Shown: one piece after another, positions 15,971 to 17,844 of the stretch
Position numbering within the stretch: position 1 is the stretch's first letter
Layout: each line of letters starts with the position of its first letter
NCBI GenBank assembly: GCA_021779415.1
Contig: JAJYAS010000008.1
Span: 1-17,844 of the forward strand
Length of the DNA: 17,844 bases
Reading direction: 5' to 3'
Origin: Bacillota bacterium
GTDB taxonomy: Bacteria > Bacillota_B > Desulfitobacteriia > Desulfitobacteriales > Desulfitobacteriaceae
Notes under the pieces: generated by a model
Databases searched by the model: none
Told to the model about the DNA's origin: nothing
The model's input: the letters and a program-made list of their open reading frames with translations, nothing else
Program-made: the position numbers and the translations under genes

Positions 15971-17170
15971 ATGGCTGAAACCTGGATTGAAGTTAATCTC
16001 GATGCAGTTGTGGGGAATTATCAAGAAGTTATTAAACATCTCCGCCCCGAATCGAGGTGTATGGCAGTTGTAAAAGCAGATGCCTATGGTCTGGGCGCAA
16101 TCGAAGTTGCTCGGGCCCTAGAAGGAGCCGGTTGTGAAGCGTTCGCGGTTACCAGGGTCGAAGAAGGACTAATTTTGAGGGAGCATGGAATTGAAGGGTT
16201 AATTCTTGTCTTGGGTCCAACCATGAAGGAGGAATGGCCCCAGGCGATCTCAGCACATTTACAACTGACGCTTTCTGGATTGTCTTCGATCTCGGAATTG
16301 AATACGATTTGTTCAGATATGGAACTGGAACACCAGCAAAACGTGCAGGTGCATCTTAAAGTTGAGACTGGCATGGGGAGAACGGGGTTTCGACTTTCAG
16401 AATTAGGAGAGCTTATTGCCACCTTGTCAAACGCTCCTCACCTTGAAGTTGCAGGGGTATATACCCATTTCGCTCGCGCCGCCCAAAGGGATCAACCCTA
16501 TTCCTTGAGGCAATACGAACGTTTTGAGAAGTTTGCCACTGGCCTTGAAGAAGGGGGGATCTGCCCGACTTGGAAACACGTCTGTAACAGTGCGGCATTT
16601 ATTGATCATCCAGAGTGGCATCACGACTTTGTGCGTATTGGGACACTGTTGATCGGGCATTATCCAGGGCAAGGTTTTCATGGGAAATTGAGGTTGGAAG
16701 ACCCTTGGACTGCTAAAAGTCAGATTGTTCATCTGCGTAAAGTCCCTAGAGGGACGGATGTGGGGTATCAAAGTATATATCATACGAAGACAGAAACACA
16801 ACTGGCGGTGATTCCGGTGGGATATGCAGATGGATTTGGCGTAGCTCCTCAGTTTGTCCCTCAAGGAGGGATCGATTTTTTCAAAATCGTGGTTAAGAAT
16901 TTTTTGGCGCTGTTCGGTATCTACCTCGGGCAAGAACGGGTGGAACTGAATGGACGGACGGTGCGTGTAGCCGGGAAAATTGGTATGCAGCTCACCGTGC
17001 TTGATGTGGGAATGATGGAATGTGCGCTGGGAGAAGAGGTTAAAATACCTTTGCGTCGGACAGTGGCAAATCCTAGGATTCTCAGGAGATATCGAAAAGA
17101 TGGACAAATGTTATCAGAACGAGTTGTAGAAGAAGGAATTTTGCCTATTTATACAGAATATTCACCTTAA
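15971..17170 (+). CDS. alr: Alanine racemase (divergent C-terminal domain)
   Basis: A fold-type III PLP enzyme expected to interconvert L- and D-alanine for peptidoglycan; 399 residues. The N-terminal TIM barrel carries the PLP lysine K35 in MAVVKADAYGLGA, then HLKVETGMGRTGF, YTHFARA and CNSAAF. The second catalytic base is probably Y266 in VGYQSIY, where VSYG is usual, followed by the standard AVIPVGYADG. After that the beta domain diverges: the usual CMDQ block is GMQL (M339-Q340), replacing a conserved Asp, and the normal C-terminal INYE..C..RVPR block is not seen. Start ATG 15971 has GGAGGGG 8 bases upstream; a longer frame begins inside femAB. It may be a true Alr or a racemase paralogue with altered specificity. 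Confidence 0.85.
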   Translation: MAETWIEVNLDAVVGNYQEVIKHLRPESRCMAVVKADAYGLGAIEVARALEGAGCEAFAVTRVEEGLILREHGIEGLILVLGPTMKEEWPQAISAHLQLTLSGLSSISELNTICSDMELEHQQNVQVHLKVETGMGRTGFRLSELGELIATLSNAPHLEVAGVYTHFARAAQRDQPYSLRQYERFEKFATGLEEGGICPTWKHVCNSAAFIDHPEWHHDFVRIGTLLIGHYPGQGFHGKLRLEDPWTAKSQIVHLRKVPRGTDVGYQSIYHTKTETQLAVIPVGYADGFGVAPQFVPQGGIDFFKIVVKNFLALFGIYLGQERVELNGRTVRVAGKIGMQLTVLDVGMMECALGEEVKIPLRRTVANPRILRRYRKDGQMLSERVVEEGILPIYTEYSP

Positions 17171-17200
17171 GCATAATCTTGAGGGAAAGGGATGTAGAGA

Positions 17201-17563
17201 GTGGCTAAGATTCTAGTCGTAGATGATCAACTAGGTGTGCGTCGCCTGCTCTTTGAGACTTTCCGGGAGGATCAACATGAGGTCGAGATGGCTGCGAATG
17301 GAGAACAAGCTCTTTTGTTACTCAAATCCTTTGAGCCAGACCTCATCTTGATGGACATGAAAATGCCTGGAATGAACGGCATAGAAACATTAGCACAGAT
17401 TCGTTCTGTGAATCAGAAAGTCGGCGTGATTATGATGACGGCTTACGGTGATGCTCAGAATATGGAACAAGCCAAGGAACTAGGAATTCTCTATTACATA
17501 GGCAAACCTTTTGATTTATTTGAGTTGCGAGAAAGGGTTGGGGGATTTCTAAAGACAACATAG
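17201..17563 (+). CDS. spo0F: Spo0F-like single-domain response regulator
   Basis: A CheY-fold receiver of 120 residues with no output domain, as in the sporulation phosphorelay protein Spo0F. Acidic residues D8 and D9, phospho-acceptor D52 (LILMDMKMPG), T80 (MMTAYG) and K102 (IGKPFD) are all present. The MTAYG and KPFD surroundings resemble Spo0F closely. It starts at GTG 17201 with AAAGGG about 9 bases upstream. It follows the racemase gene by 30 bases and is closed by a terminator. Many Clostridia phosphorylate Spo0A directly, so whether this protein serves a true phosphorelay is open; no Spo0B is seen here. A general CheY-like role is the alternative. Confidence 0.85.
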   Translation: MAKILVVDDQLGVRRLLFETFREDQHEVEMAANGEQALLLLKSFEPDLILMDMKMPGMNGIETLAQIRSVNQKVGVIMMTAYGDAQNMEQAKELGILYYIGKPFDLFELRERVGGFLKTT

Positions 17564-17607
17564 CGAAAGGGCGCTTCTTACTTAAAGAAATTAAGATCAC
17601 GTTACTT

Positions 17608-17641
17608 GGAGGTTTGCACCTATTGTGCCGACCTCTTTTTC
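17608..17641 (+). terminator. Terminator after spo0F-like gene
   Basis: GAGGT..GCAC (17609-17619) pairs with GTGC..ACCTC (17625-17635), with a two-base partial mismatch and a 5-base loop, then TTTTT (17636-17640). It starts about 45 bases after the spo0F stop. Confidence 0.8.
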
Positions 17642-17662
17642 ATCTCTTTGTCGCATTTCGTT

Positions 17663-17698
17663 GTGTACATCTTTATACCGCGGTATAAAGATGTACAC
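17663..17698. repeat. Perfect 36-bp palindrome
   Basis: GTGTACATCTTTATACCG (17663-17680) is followed directly by its exact reverse complement (17681-17698), with no spacer; the centre is CCGCGG. It lies between the spo0F terminator and a sigma-H-like promoter. A T6 run (17711-17716) lies 12 bases downstream, too far for a classic terminator. It may be an operator, a cruciform-forming site or a strong RNA hairpin. Confidence 0.7.
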
Positions 17699-17730
17699 TC
17701 GGGTTCGCACTTTTTTGTTAACTGAAAGGC

Positions 17731-17755
17731 AGGAGAATCTTCTTGCACGACGAAG
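17731..17755 (+). promoter_or_regulatory. Candidate sigma-H promoter of the C-terminal CxxC gene
   Basis: AGGAGAA (17731-17737), a 14-base spacer, then GAAG (17752-17755) in CGAAGTA. The upstream box (with the preceding GC) and the spacing are the same as in the ybaK element on the other strand at 3332-3356. It places the start about 20 bases ahead of the gene's ATG. Confidence 0.45.
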
Positions 17756-17782
17756 TATAGTCAGTAGGAAGAGGTGGGACTT

Positions 17783-17844
17783 ATGATTCTAACGACAAAC
17801 ACAACGATAGCCATTCAGTGCTCCCAATGCGGGGAGCTAGAATT
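17783..17844 (+). CDS. Small CxxC (zinc-ribbon-like) protein, N-terminus only
   Basis: The first 20 residues are visible before the window ends. ATG 17783 is preceded by GAGGTGG. A CSQCGEL motif at residues 13-19 looks like the first half of a zinc ribbon. I recall a short conserved protein with a second C-G-C motif downstream of spo0F in related Clostridia, but that is memory and not visible here. The sigma-H-like promoter suggests early sporulation or stationary-phase expression. Confidence 0.6.
   Translation, partial: MILTTNTTIAIQCSQCGELE

Noticed and set aside
16427..17107. 226-codon open frame on the minus strand inside alr
   Set aside because: It is antisense to a well-supported racemase and its translation resembles no known protein.

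Overview
The window reads as chromosomal core DNA from an endospore-forming, low-to-mid-GC anaerobic Firmicute of the Clostridia. The Desulfosporosinus/Desulfitobacterium group (Peptococcaceae) is my best guess. The reasons are a sleB-ypeB germination pair, a Spo0F-like regulator, an RNA polymerase delta subunit, a bacterial GlnRS, strong AGGAGG ribosome binding sites, frequent GTG/TTG starts and sigma-H/sigma-G-like promoters. The species assignment is inference; no search was run. No tRNA, rRNA, CRISPR array, insertion sequence or phage gene was found.

Layout. Positions 1-918 hold the 3' half of glnS (+), closed by a 21-bp terminator. Positions 1059-3273 hold ilvD and a YbaK-type aminoacyl-tRNA deacylase on the minus strand. 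ilvD has its own near-consensus promoter inside the end of ybaK and a 32-bp palindrome in its leader. Positions 3380-4938 hold a plus-strand unit: sigma-A promoter, 24-codon leader ORF, two successive terminators, then an MFS efflux-type transporter. This looks like a translation-controlled attenuator and is the most interesting system here. Positions 4996-6736 hold a diacylglycerol-glucosyltransferase-like gene and a CBS-pair protein. They converge with a radical SAM gene (6733-7608, minus) whose stop overlaps the CBS stop.

Positions 7760-9991 hold an orphan terminator, a candidate sigma-G promoter, the spore cortex-lytic enzyme SleB with its partner YpeB, and a terminator. Positions 10025-12723 hold a DUF1934 (YwiB-like) gene translationally coupled to argS, then rpoE (delta). 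The rpoE-pyrG gap carries three stem-loops. pyrG (13043-14650) is followed by a REP-like hairpin, a FemAB-type peptidoglycan-bridge transferase, a divergent alanine racemase and a Spo0F-like receiver. After a terminator, a perfect 36-bp palindrome and a sigma-H-like promoter, a CxxC protein begins and runs off the window.

The genes fall into four themes: translation (glnS, ybaK, argS), nucleotide and amino-acid synthesis (pyrG, ilvD), envelope (glucosyltransferase, FemAB, Alr) and sporulation/germination (sleB, ypeB, spo0F-like). Much of the unusual content lies in the non-coding gaps.
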